A stretch of 9,354 bases of DNA from Deltaproteobacteria bacterium (GTDB lineage: Bacteria > Desulfobacterota > DSM-4660 > Desulfatiglandales > Desulfatiglandaceae), in contig JAFDJF010000041.1 of NCBI GenBank assembly GCA_019307645.1, forward strand, positions 1 through 9,354, read 5' to 3'. Made by a program: the position numbers and the translations under genes. Within the stretch, counting starts at the first letter, position 1, and the number at the start of each line of letters is the position of its first letter. Below, piece after piece: positions 1 to 7,098 of the stretch. The notes beneath the pieces were generated by a model that was given only the letters and a program-made list of their open reading frames with translations, did no database searches and was not told where the DNA came from.

Positions 1-38
1 ATTGAGAATAACTAATTATCACAAGAGGAGTGCGTAAA

Positions 39-497
39 ATGAAAAAAGTAAAAATTTCATTTCTGTTTGGTACGATTCTATTGGCTGTAACGATGATGAT
101 GTTTATTGCAGGCCCTGCAATTGCCCAGACCTTCACAAGCGCTGCACTTGTGAAGATTGAACCTGACAACGAGGGTGGTAAACTTGCGGGTTTTCTTATT
201 GATCCCGCCACCCGATATGTCAAAAAAAATACCATTGTTGTATGGTTGAGCGGGGTTCCGGAAATTGAGGTTCAAATCGTATTTGAAGAAGGTAAGACAT
301 GTAGAGATGTTACTGCAAACCCCAACATGAAAATACCTGGCTTTTTCTTGGATTCCAGAAATTGCTATGTGACCAGCTTTCTACCTTATGCAGGCACCAC
401 GACGCTACAATTCGTTGAGGTGGGCACCTATGAATATGAGGTAGTTATTGCAGATGGTAAAATGAAAACAAAAGGAAAGATTGTAGTGTCTGATTAG
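39..497 (+). CDS. Exported cupredoxin-like protein
   Basis: A 152-residue protein with a clear Sec signal peptide: MKKVK, a hydrophobic stretch to about residue 26, and an AIA|Q cleavage site after residue 29. The remainder looks like a small beta-sandwich of the cupredoxin type, with a segment around KKNTIVVWLSG followed by a C-terminal FVEVGTYEYEVV strand pair, where copper proteins carry their ligands. Here the His/Cys/His/Met ligand set is not visible. The mature part has two Cys (C88, C109), which may form a disulfide. I chose ATG 39 because AGAGGAG at 24-30 gives an ideal 8-nt spacing; the in-frame GTG at 30 lies inside that ribosome binding site. Function is unknown; a periplasmic structural or binding role is inference. 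A possible terminator follows the gene, so it is probably separate from the DUF547 gene downstream. Confidence 0.85.
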   Translation: MKKVKISFLFGTILLAVTMMMFIAGPAIAQTFTSAALVKIEPDNEGGKLAGFLIDPATRYVKKNTIVVWLSGVPEIEVQIVFEEGKTCRDVTANPNMKIPGFFLDSRNCYVTSFLPYAGTTTLQFVEVGTYEYEVVIADGKMKTKGKIVVSD

Positions 498-506
498 GGT
501 CCGGAT

Positions 507-538
507 GCCGGCATTTCATGCGAAAACCGGCCGTTTTT
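507..538 (+). terminator. Possible rho-independent terminator after the cupredoxin-like gene
   Basis: GCCGG (507-511) pairs with CCGGC (527-531) across a 15-nt loop, and CG then TTTTT (534-538) follow. It begins 9 nt after the TAG of the upstream gene, the expected place. The stem is short and the loop long, so it is a moderate candidate only. The self-palindrome ATGCCGGCAT (505-514) overlaps it and could compete as a fold. Confidence 0.4.
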
Positions 539-551
539 AAATACTTCAAAA

Positions 552-581
552 GCCCTGAAGATTTATTCTACGCTTCAGGGC
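552..581. other. Intergenic 9-bp perfect hairpin
   Basis: GCCCTGAAG (552-560) and CTTCAGGGC (573-581) form a perfect 9-bp stem with a 12-nt loop. No T run follows on the + strand. On the - strand the stem is followed by TTTT, so it would read as a terminator there, although no - strand gene is seen to its right. It may instead be a second transcript-end or mRNA-stability structure between the cupredoxin-like and DUF547 genes. The rest of the gap, 582-731, shows no gene or recognisable RNA family. Confidence 0.4.
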
Positions 582-731
582 CTAATACCGCTACAGCTTC
601 CCGGACAATCAACCTTTCTACTCTATAACAGCCAGTGCCCTTTTCACAGGTTACGGCGAAAGAAACCTGATATCTTCTTCCTTCAACAACCCACTGAATC
701 CGAGAACACTCCGGAATGAAAGGAGTCTCTC

Positions 732-1496
732 ATGAAAACCAGAAAAACAGTATCGTTGTTTATCCTATTTGCAGCTCTGTTTTTGAGTTCTTCCGGTCAG
801 GGGACCCATACCTGTTCGGGTGAGGAAGTTGACCCTGGTCTTTACGCTGAACTCCTTGAGAAATATGTGGAAAATGGTGTGGTGAATTATCAGGGATTCA
901 AAAATGAGGAGACCAGGCTGGACCAATATCTCAAGGTCCTTGAGAATACCGACACAAAAGCGCTTTCCCGAAATGAGCAGTTTGCCTTTTATGTTAACGC
1001 CTATAATGCCTGGACAATCAAATTGATCCTGACCGGTTATCCCGGGGTGAAGTCCATTAAGGACCTGGGAGGTTGGATTACCAATCCGTGGAAGAAGAAG
1101 CTTTGCCATATTGATGGTGATATCCTCACTCTGGATGATATTGAGCACAATATTCTAAGAGAGCGCTTTAAAGATCCCCGTGTACATTTTGCCATAAATT
1201 GCGCTTCAAAGGATTGTCCGCCACTCAGGTCGGAACCATATCTGGGTATATCACTGAACAGACAATTGGAGGAAGCTGCTGAAGGGTTTATCAATAATCC
1301 ATCTTTCAACTATCTAAAAGGAAATACGCTTTATGTGAGCAAGATATTTGAATGGTTTTCAGGGGATTTTAACAAAGATATCGTAGGGTTTTTCCTTAAA
1401 TATGCCAGGGGCGATCTAAGAAGCCATCTGGAAGCCAACCGGGACAAAATCAGGGTGAAATACCTTGATTACGACTGGTCCCTGAATGGAAAGTAA
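732..1496 (+). CDS. Exported DUF547 protein
   Basis: A 254-residue protein with a hydrophobic N-terminal segment (about residues 5-22) that looks like a Sec signal peptide; no lipobox Cys sits at its end. The rest is a complete DUF547 domain. It shows the YVNAYNAWTIKLIL helix, the family signature HFAINCASKDCPPL (C157 and C162), the LSKIFEWFSGDF-like segment, and the usual YDW close to the C terminus. DUF547 has no settled biochemical function that I know of; the conserved His and paired Cys could be catalytic or metal-binding, which is inference. AAAGGAG at 719-725 lies 6 nt before ATG 732, a strong ribosome binding site. The gene lies 70 nt before the DUF3179 selenoprotein candidate and is a distant paralogue of the DUF547 domain fused to the glycosidase at 3217-5394. 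Confidence 0.9.
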   Translation: MKTRKTVSLFILFAALFLSSSGQGTHTCSGEEVDPGLYAELLEKYVENGVVNYQGFKNEETRLDQYLKVLENTDTKALSRNEQFAFYVNAYNAWTIKLILTGYPGVKSIKDLGGWITNPWKKKLCHIDGDILTLDDIEHNILRERFKDPRVHFAINCASKDCPPLRSEPYLGISLNRQLEEAAEGFINNPSFNYLKGNTLYVSKIFEWFSGDFNKDIVGFFLKYARGDLRSHLEANRDKIRVKYLDYDWSLNGK

Positions 1497-1566
1497 ACAA
1501 CATTCGATGGGAGATGAGGATTACAGAACCGGTTTCGTGGAGGTAAAAACCTGAAGGAGTAAGGTG

Positions 1567-2232
1567 ATGGATTCCAATGATAAAAGGGTAGGTGTAATCA
1601 GACACATATTTATGACTCTCATCATGAGCTTGACTGCGACCTGCTTTTTTATAGTCGGATTCGCTGACTCTTTTGTTATCGGGGAAAGGGACAAAACATA
1701 TATAGTAGATAGAACAGGGGAACGCTGGGACGTTACCCAGGCTAAATCCATCGGTTTTAGGCCGGAACAGTTTCAATACGGAATAGGAAGAAACACCATT
1801 ATTCCGCTCGACGATTCATACCTGAGTCGTGATACCGGTAATATTCCCCAAAATCTCCGTGTTATTGGTGTCACAGAAAATTCAACGGAACAAGCCTATT
1901 CTGTTCTTAAACTTTCCAGACACGAGATCGCCAACACGAGTATAGGCGAAAGAAAAATTGCAGTAGGCTACTGACCGCTCGTGGATTTAGCGGCTGTGTA
2001 CAGCCGCCGGATCGATGGACAGATTTTGACACTTGCTCCTTCCGGCTGGACCTACGAAAACACTTTCGTGCTGTATGACAAAGAAACGGGAAGCCTGTGG
2101 TATCCGTTCGAGAAGGGGCTCATGTCCATCCAGGGGAAATTTTTCAAGAGGCGGCTTCCAAAGATTCCGTTTGAAGACACAATATGGAGAGACTGGATTA
2201 AAAAACACCCTGAATCAAGCATACTTGAATAA
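1567..2232 (+). CDS. Putative selenoprotein: DUF3179 family with in-frame TGA read as selenocysteine (Sec136)
   Basis: Read through the TGA at 1972-1974 this is a 221-residue DUF3179 protein. Residues 11-33 form a signal or membrane anchor. The domain follows: VIGVTENSTEQAYSVLKLSR, HE (H119-E120), KIAVGY-[TGA]-PLVDLAAVYSRRIDGQ, then YDKETGSLW (about 170-178), WRDWIKKHP and a C-terminal SSILE. In typical DUF3179 proteins the segment reads roughly VTYCPLCGTAVAFDR, so the TGA falls on the first Cys. Both halves share one frame with no indel. The GTG at 1981 has no ribosome binding site, so a separate second gene is unlikely. A bSECIS-like hairpin follows the TGA. The second family Cys is Val here, and C26 in the anchor is the only Cys. 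ATG 1567 is preceded by GAAGGAG at 1553-1559; the GTG at 1564 is less well placed. Function of the family is unknown. The alternative is a nonsense-mutated pseudogene. Confidence 0.8.
1984..2013 (+). promoter_or_regulatory. Candidate bacterial SECIS element
   Basis: GCGGCTG (1990-1996) and CAGCCGC (2001-2007) form a perfect 7-bp GC-rich stem closing a UGUA loop (1997-2000). Below it, 1984-1988 can pair with 2009-2013 (three Watson-Crick pairs and two G-U pairs) around one A-C mismatch. Known bSECIS features are a stem within the coding region just after UGA, an apical loop with a G among its first two bases, and about 16-37 nt from UGA to the loop. Here the loop has G at position 2 and 22 nt separate the UGA from the loop. 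The hairpin would recruit SelB with Sec-tRNA. The match is by eye; no folding was run. Confidence 0.72.
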
Positions 2233-2277
2233 ACCCTAACGGCAGGGTAAACGTAACAGTTTCAGCGAGGTGAAGAC

Positions 2278-3189
2278 ATGCAAATAGCCATGGTCGGTTT
2301 GGGACGGATGGGCATGAATATGGCAAAGCGCCTCTTGAAGGGCGGGCATGACGTCGTTGCCTACAACCGCACCCGGAAAAAGACGGACGATCTGGTGAAA
2401 GAAGGCGCCGTCGGTGCATATTCTTTGAAAACGGTAGTGGAAGAACTATTACCGCCTCGTGTTATTTGGCTAATGCTGCCCGCAGGCGCTACCGTGGATG
2501 ACCATATTGATCAATTTAAAGGCCTGTTATCACCCGACGACATCATTGTGGACGGGGGAAATACCAACTATAAAGACGATATTCGGCGGGCAGACCTGCT
2601 TGCTGACGAACAGATCCATTTTGTCGATGCGGGTGTGAGTGGGGGGATATGGGGCCTTGAGAAGGGATATTGCCTTATGATCGGAGGAGAAAAAGAAATC
2701 TATAAACATCTTGAACCTGTTTTTCAAACCCTTGCCCCTGAAGATGGCTGTCTCTATTGTGGACCCATTGGTGCAGGTCATTTTGTTAAGATGGTCCACA
2801 ATGGCATCGAATACGGCATGATGCAGGCCTACGGTGAAGGGTTTCAGATCATGGAGGCTTCCCAGTATTCTGAGTTTCTTGATTTTTCTGCAATCGCTCA
2901 TCTCTGGAACCAGGGAAGTGTTGTCCGTTCATGGCTGCTCGAACTTGCAGAAGCGGCTTTTAAGAATGATGACAGGCTTTCAGATATCCGGGGACACGTG
3001 GATGACTCCGGGGAAGGACGTTGGACAGTTCAGCAAGCGATAGACACCGGGGTTTCCGCTCCAGTGATCGCGTTGTCATTGATGCAAAGGTTCAGATCTA
3101 AAGAAAAAGACTCATTTTCCGACAAAGTGGTCGCAGCCCTTCGTCGTGAGTTTGGCGGTCATGCAGTTGTGACTTCGGACAAAAAATAG
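2278..3189 (+). CDS. gnd: 6-phosphogluconate dehydrogenase, decarboxylating (short GndA/YqeC type)
   Basis: A 303-residue enzyme that oxidatively decarboxylates 6-phosphogluconate to ribulose 5-phosphate in the cytosolic oxidative pentose-phosphate pathway. The N terminus is a Rossmann fold with MVGLGRMG and, after strand 2, YNRT; the Arg suggests tolerance of the NADP 2'-phosphate, though short-type enzymes are often NAD-linked. The substrate signature GVSGG is at 119-123, and the catalytic Lys is K171 in KMVHNGIEYG, with H174 and N175. The length fits the ~300-residue class, not the ~470-residue enzyme of E. coli. GAGGTGAAG before ATG 2278 serves as ribosome binding site. The gene begins 45 nt after the DUF3179 gene and ends 27 nt before the glycosidase gene, so it probably shares an operon with the glycosidase and zwf. 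Confidence 0.95.
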   Translation: MQIAMVGLGRMGMNMAKRLLKGGHDVVAYNRTRKKTDDLVKEGAVGAYSLKTVVEELLPPRVIWLMLPAGATVDDHIDQFKGLLSPDDIIVDGGNTNYKDDIRRADLLADEQIHFVDAGVSGGIWGLEKGYCLMIGGEKEIYKHLEPVFQTLAPEDGCLYCGPIGAGHFVKMVHNGIEYGMMQAYGEGFQIMEASQYSEFLDFSAIAHLWNQGSVVRSWLLELAEAAFKNDDRLSDIRGHVDDSGEGRWTVQQAIDTGVSAPVIALSLMQRFRSKEKDSFSDKVVAALRREFGGHAVVTSDKK

Positions 3190-3216
3190 GACCTGTGGAA
3201 AGGGAGAAAGCAGTCA

Positions 3217-5394
3217 TTGCTCGGGAATTATTCAACCAGGGGCTTCAAAGAATATGTCAAAATTGCCAGGCAGATCCTGGACCGGAACTGGACCGGATCC
3301 TATACAAAGCCCTCCCCGAGTTTATATCCTCATCAATGGAACTGGGATTCTGGTTTTATTGCGATCGGGTACGCTCATTACAATCAGGTCAGGGCGCAAC
3401 AGGAGATTCTCTCACTTTTCGAACATCAGTGGCCCAATGGTATGATCCCCCAGATCGTTTTCAATCCGCAGGCCCTTGGCGATTATTTCCCTGAACCCGA
3501 TTTCTGGCAGACTCCCGGCAACAGACTTACCAGCGGTATAACCATGCCGCCAGTCCATGCCACAGCATGCCTGCATATTTACAGAAAAGCAAAAGACCGG
3601 GGTATGGCCAGAGAATTTTTAAAGACAATGTTTCCCAAGCTTTTGGCATGCCATCGATATTTCTACAGGGAAAGGGATCCCGACCACTCCGGCCTTGTTT
3701 ATCTCAGACACCCGTGGGAATCCGGGCTTGACAACTCACCGGCATGGGATGTGCCTCTGAGTAGAATAAAATTTGGTAAAAAGGATCTACCCGTTTATGA
3801 ACGCAAGGATCTCAAACACGGGATTCCTGCTGAGCAGCGTCCCAGCGACGATGAATATGACCGTTACGTGTATCTTGTGGACCTTTTCAGACGTCTCAAA
3901 TATAATGAAAAGGAAATTTACAATCAGTGCCCGTTTCTAATACAGGACGTATTGTTTAACTCCATATTTTGCAAGGCAAACCGTGATCTCAAGGAGATCG
4001 CAAAAGCGCTGAATGAAGACGCTACTGAAATCGATGAATGGGTAGCGCTTTCGACCAGCGCAATTTCTGAAGGCCTTTGGTGTGCGGATTGCAGAAAATT
4101 TGAATCTTTTGATCTTACAGCCGGAGAGCGTATTCATGCCGCCACGGCAGCCAGTTTCATGCCGCTTTTTGCAGGGGCTGCATCAAAGACTCAGGCTGAA
4201 ATCTTATATGACACGATTAATTCCCTCTCTTTCTGTGCGCTCCACCAGGGAAATTGCTTTACTATCCCCAACTATGACATGACAAAAAAGGATTTTGATC
4301 CTAATAACTACTGGAGGGGGCCTGTATGGATAAATATCAACTGGATGATTTCTCAAGGTCTCAAGAACTATGGGTATCAGGAAAAAGCCGATGACATGAA
4401 GCAGGACATTATTCAACTGCCCATTCGCTTTGGTTTTCACGAGTATTTTGATTCCCATACCGGAAAAGGGTATGGCTCTTCGGGCTTCTCCTGGACAGCA
4501 GCCCTTTTCATCGATCTCGTATATGAATATTACGCCAAAGACACGCATGCCGCTTCCCGGCTAATACCGGGTGGCGCCCAACGGCTCAAGAAAAGGAAAG
4601 TTCTCAATGAATTGTCCAAGACCTTGGAGATACCATCTGAAAATGTTGCTTCCAGACTTATGACCTCCATCGGGGATTTAAAAGACAAATTCTACGACTT
4701 GAATCGAGGCCGTATTAATTATGAGGCCATGAAGGCTTCACCCGAATATGGCAGTTACCAGGAAACCGCCTCCCAGCTTCAAGCTTTCGACCCTTCATTA
4801 CTTTATGCTCCATCGCAGAAAAAGGCTTTTTGGATCAATCTATATAATGCTATTGTTGTCCATGGGATTGTGGAACTGGGCATAACTTCTTCGGTCCGGG
4901 AGATCCCTGATTTTTTTGCCAACATTTCCTACCGGGTTGCCAATTTTTCGTTCACAGCCGATGAAATTGAACACGGAATTTTACGGGGTAATTCACGGCC
5001 TCCTTACAGGCCGTTTCGTTTGTTTAAGAAAAACGATCCACGCGGGGATTTAAGTCTTGAAGACATTGACCCGAGAATCCATTTTGCTCTTGTTTGCGGA
5101 TCACGCTCATGTCCTCCGATTCAATTCTATGATGCCGATCACATTGACAAGCAGTTGGACATGGCGGCAAAAAACTTTATTAACAGTTCTGAAGTTCTTA
5201 TTCTCCCTGAAAAGAATAAGATATTTCTTTCTCAGATATTCAACTGGTATAAAAAGGACTTTGGTGGGAAAGAAAAAATATTTCAATATTTGCTCAGGTA
5301 TCTGAATGCGGATGAAGAGGCCGCCTATTTAAAACAAAACATAAACCGCATAAAGATTGAATATCTGTTTTATGACTGGAATTTGAATCATTAA
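3217..5394 (+). CDS. MGH1-like (GH63-type) glycoside hydrolase fused to a C-terminal DUF547 domain
   Basis: A 725-residue, apparently cytosolic fusion. Residues 1-445 form an (alpha/alpha)6-barrel glycosidase like mannosylglycerate/glucosylglycerate hydrolases. Visible motifs are LYPHQWNWDSGF, PNGMIPQIVF, GITMPPVHA, HPWESGLDNSP with probable catalytic acid D172, and HEYFD...GFSWTAAL with probable base E409. Residues about 446-480 are a charged linker. Residues about 485-725 are a full DUF547 domain with KAFWINLYNAIV (W539), HFALVCGSRSCPP (H622, C627, C632), IFNWYKKDF and a terminal YDW. The true substrate is unknown; a glucosyl or mannosyl solute or another alpha-glycoside is likely. The start is TTG 3217, 10 nt after GGGAG (3202-3206); no in-frame ATG or GTG lies between the upstream stop and the conserved domain. 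Its place between gnd and zwf suggests it feeds hexose into the pentose-phosphate pathway. Confidence 0.87.
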   Translation: MLGNYSTRGFKEYVKIARQILDRNWTGSYTKPSPSLYPHQWNWDSGFIAIGYAHYNQVRAQQEILSLFEHQWPNGMIPQIVFNPQALGDYFPEPDFWQTPGNRLTSGITMPPVHATACLHIYRKAKDRGMAREFLKTMFPKLLACHRYFYRERDPDHSGLVYLRHPWESGLDNSPAWDVPLSRIKFGKKDLPVYERKDLKHGIPAEQRPSDDEYDRYVYLVDLFRRLKYNEKEIYNQCPFLIQDVLFNSIFCKANRDLKEIAKALNEDATEIDEWVALSTSAISEGLWCADCRKFESFDLTAGERIHAATAASFMPLFAGAASKTQAEILYDTINSLSFCALHQGNCFTIPNYDMTKKDFDPNNYWRGPVWININWMISQGLKNYGYQEKADDMKQDIIQLPIRFGFHEYFDSHTGKGYGSSGFSWTAALFIDLVYEYYAKDTHAASRLIPGGAQRLKKRKVLNELSKTLEIPSENVASRLMTSIGDLKDKFYDLNRGRINYEAMKASPEYGSYQETASQLQAFDPSLLYAPSQKKAFWINLYNAIVVHGIVELGITSSVREIPDFFANISYRVANFSFTADEIEHGILRGNSRPPYRPFRLFKKNDPRGDLSLEDIDPRIHFALVCGSRSCPPIQFYDADHIDKQLDMAAKNFINSSEVLILPEKNKIFLSQIFNWYKKDFGGKEKIFQYLLRYLNADEEAAYLKQNINRIKIEYLFYDWNLNH

Positions 5395-5434
5395 GGGTTC
5401 GCGCAAAAATGTGAAGTTATTTTTGCGCGAGCCC
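5395..5434. repeat. 16-bp near-perfect palindrome between glycosidase and zwf
   Basis: The left arm 5395-5410 and right arm 5419-5434 pair over 16 bp, with only one G-U wobble, around the 8-nt loop GTGAAGTT. The inner core is GCGCAAAAAT/ATTTTTGCGC. It starts directly after the TAA of the fusion gene. No T tract follows the right arm, so it is not a standard terminator. It could be a dispersed palindromic element, an mRNA-processing or stability hairpin, or a partial attenuator ahead of zwf, whose weak ribosome binding site (TAAGGG, 5435-5440) begins at its edge. Confidence 0.7.
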
Positions 5435-5449
5435 TAAGGGTTTCGATCA

Positions 5450-7027
5450 ATGGAAAAACAGCATGACAACAGCAACATCAGCGCCCCTCTAATGGCGACA
5501 ATGACCATACAGGATCATGAAATTAATGTGGAGCCATGCGAGGAACAGAAGAGACCGGATCCTTGTACAATCGTAATTGTGGGAGCGTCGGGGGATTTAA
5601 CTGCCAGAAAGATCGTTCCTTCACTTTTCAGTTTGTTCATTAAGGGTGATTTGCCGGAACCCTGTGTCATTTTAGGCTGTGGTCGCACAAACCTGAATGA
5701 TCATGAATTCAGGGGCAGGATGAAAGAGGTCTGTTTGAGCTTAAACGAAGTGAATGGTTCTGAATGGGAGCTATTTTCTGAATTTTTGTATTATCGTTCA
5801 ATCGAGTATAAAGATGTTAAATCTTATGAAAATCTGGCAGGGTCGATCCGGGAACTGGAGGGAAAATATGGAACCGGGGGTAACAGGGTCTTCTACCTTG
5901 CTATTCCGCCGTCACTTTACGAGTCCAACGCAGAAATGCTGGGCAAGGCAGGTCTTTCGAAAGAAGGAGTCGGCGGCGCCGGCTGGTCAAGAATCGTGGT
6001 GGAAAAACCTTTTGGCCGGGATCTCACATCAGCCATGAAACTTGATCATACGATTCATGAATACTTCCAAGAGCATCAAATATTCAGGATAGATCATTAC
6101 CTGGCAAAAGAGACCGTGCAAAATATCCTGACATTGCGTTTTGCAAATGCCATTTTTGAACCGCTCTGGAATAGAAACTTTATTGACCACGTCCATATTA
6201 TCGCTACCGAAACTCTGGGTGTAGAACACCGGGCAGGTTATTATGAGCAGGCAGGCGTCCTCAGGGACATGTTTCAGAACCACATGATGCAACTCCTGGC
6301 CTTAACAGCTATGGAGCCTCCCTCAAGATTTGAGGCAGCCCGGGTAAGGGATGAAAAAGTTAAGGTATATCGATCCCTCAGACCCTTTCGCGTTGAGAGT
6401 ATCCAGGATTATCTTGTGGTTGGGCAATATGGTGCCGGCACGGTTGATGGAAAGAGGGTCCCTGCCTACCGCGATGAACCGGGTATCAGCTCTGAGTCGT
6501 TGACCCCCACTTACGCAATGATGAAAGTATTTCTAGATAATTGGCGATGGAAGGGTGTCCCGTTTTTCTTAACATCGGGAAAAAGGTTGAAAAAAAAACT
6601 GACTGAAATCCATATCCAGTTCAGAGAGGTCCCTCACTCCATGTTTCCCCAGACATTACGTGAAAGCATTATTGCCAACAGACTGGTGCTTGGAATCTAC
6701 CCGGACGAAAAGATATCGCTAACCTTTCAAACAAAAAAACCCGGCGCCCGGATGTGTCTGAGATCAGTCAACATGGATTTCAATTATCTTCAGGATAATT
6801 CCGGGTTTTTCGTTGATGCATATGAGAAAGCGCTTCTCGACTGTATGCTTGGGGATCATATGCTTTTCTGGAGGCAGGACGGAGTAGAGCTCTGCTGGTC
6901 TTTTTTGACACCCATACTTGAGGAATGTGAAATATGTGGAGATCGGACTGAAACCCTTCTGCCTTACAATGCAGGGACATGGGGTCCGAAAGCGTTTAAA
7001 GATCTGAGACATGAAGCAAAGGTCTAA
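5450..7027 (+). CDS. zwf: Glucose-6-phosphate 1-dehydrogenase
   Basis: A 525-residue enzyme that oxidises glucose 6-phosphate to 6-phosphogluconolactone, the first step of the oxidative pentose-phosphate pathway. The nucleotide-binding motif is GASGDL at 45-50. The substrate signature is DHYLAKE at 215-221 (usually DHYLGKE, so Ala replaces Gly). QNHMMQ carries the probable catalytic His, H278. The C-terminal beta-sheet domain is intact, ending in YNAGTWGP. About 38 residues precede the Rossmann fold, with Cys at 30 and 39; whether this extension is regulatory is unknown, and a later start is possible. ATG 5450 follows TAAGGG by 9 nt. It lies 55 nt after the glycosidase fusion and should act with gnd upstream; no lactonase gene is present in the window. 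Confidence 0.96.
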   Translation: MEKQHDNSNISAPLMATMTIQDHEINVEPCEEQKRPDPCTIVIVGASGDLTARKIVPSLFSLFIKGDLPEPCVILGCGRTNLNDHEFRGRMKEVCLSLNEVNGSEWELFSEFLYYRSIEYKDVKSYENLAGSIRELEGKYGTGGNRVFYLAIPPSLYESNAEMLGKAGLSKEGVGGAGWSRIVVEKPFGRDLTSAMKLDHTIHEYFQEHQIFRIDHYLAKETVQNILTLRFANAIFEPLWNRNFIDHVHIIATETLGVEHRAGYYEQAGVLRDMFQNHMMQLLALTAMEPPSRFEAARVRDEKVKVYRSLRPFRVESIQDYLVVGQYGAGTVDGKRVPAYRDEPGISSESLTPTYAMMKVFLDNWRWKGVPFFLTSGKRLKKKLTEIHIQFREVPHSMFPQTLRESIIANRLVLGIYPDEKISLTFQTKKPGARMCLRSVNMDFNYLQDNSGFFVDAYEKALLDCMLGDHMLFWRQDGVELCWSFLTPILEECEICGDRTETLLPYNAGTWGPKAFKDLRHEAKV

Positions 7028-7078
7028 AAGTCGAAAGTCGAAAAGTTAACGGATCACTGGCACTGATTACTGATCACT
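7026..7078. repeat. Short direct repeats between zwf and the AhpD-like gene
   Basis: A tandem 7-mer AAAGTCG occurs at 7027-7033 and 7034-7040. GATCACT occurs at 7052-7058 and again at 7072-7078, with the related TGATTAC between. The stretch contrasts with the coding sequence on both sides and looks like simple-repeat intergenic DNA. No function is evident. Confidence 0.5.
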
Positions 7079-7098
7079 AAAACAAGGGGGATTTCCAG

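Noticed and set aside
647..669. CAGGTT/AACCTG hairpin upstream of the exported DUF547 gene as a riboswitch
   Set aside because: A 6-bp stem alone, with no recognisable riboswitch core sequence around it.
1981..2232. Separate 83-residue gene starting at GTG 1981
   Set aside because: It has no ribosome binding site, begins in mid-domain, is in the same frame as the upstream ORF, and completes the DUF3179 domain across the TGA. It is better read as the C-terminal part of one selenoprotein.
2233..2248. ACCCT/AGGGT hairpin between the DUF3179 gene and gnd
   Set aside because: Only 5 bp, with no T tract; it is too weak to call a terminator.
3195..3494. 99-residue ORF starting at GTG 3195
   Set aside because: It overlaps the glycosidase reading frame, whose family motifs are clear from about residue 10 on; the alternate frame shows no recognisable domain.
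4204..4548. 114-residue minus-strand ORF inside the glycosidase gene
   Set aside because: It lies wholly opposite conserved glycosidase motifs and shows no recognisable domain of its own; it is a shadow of the coding strand.
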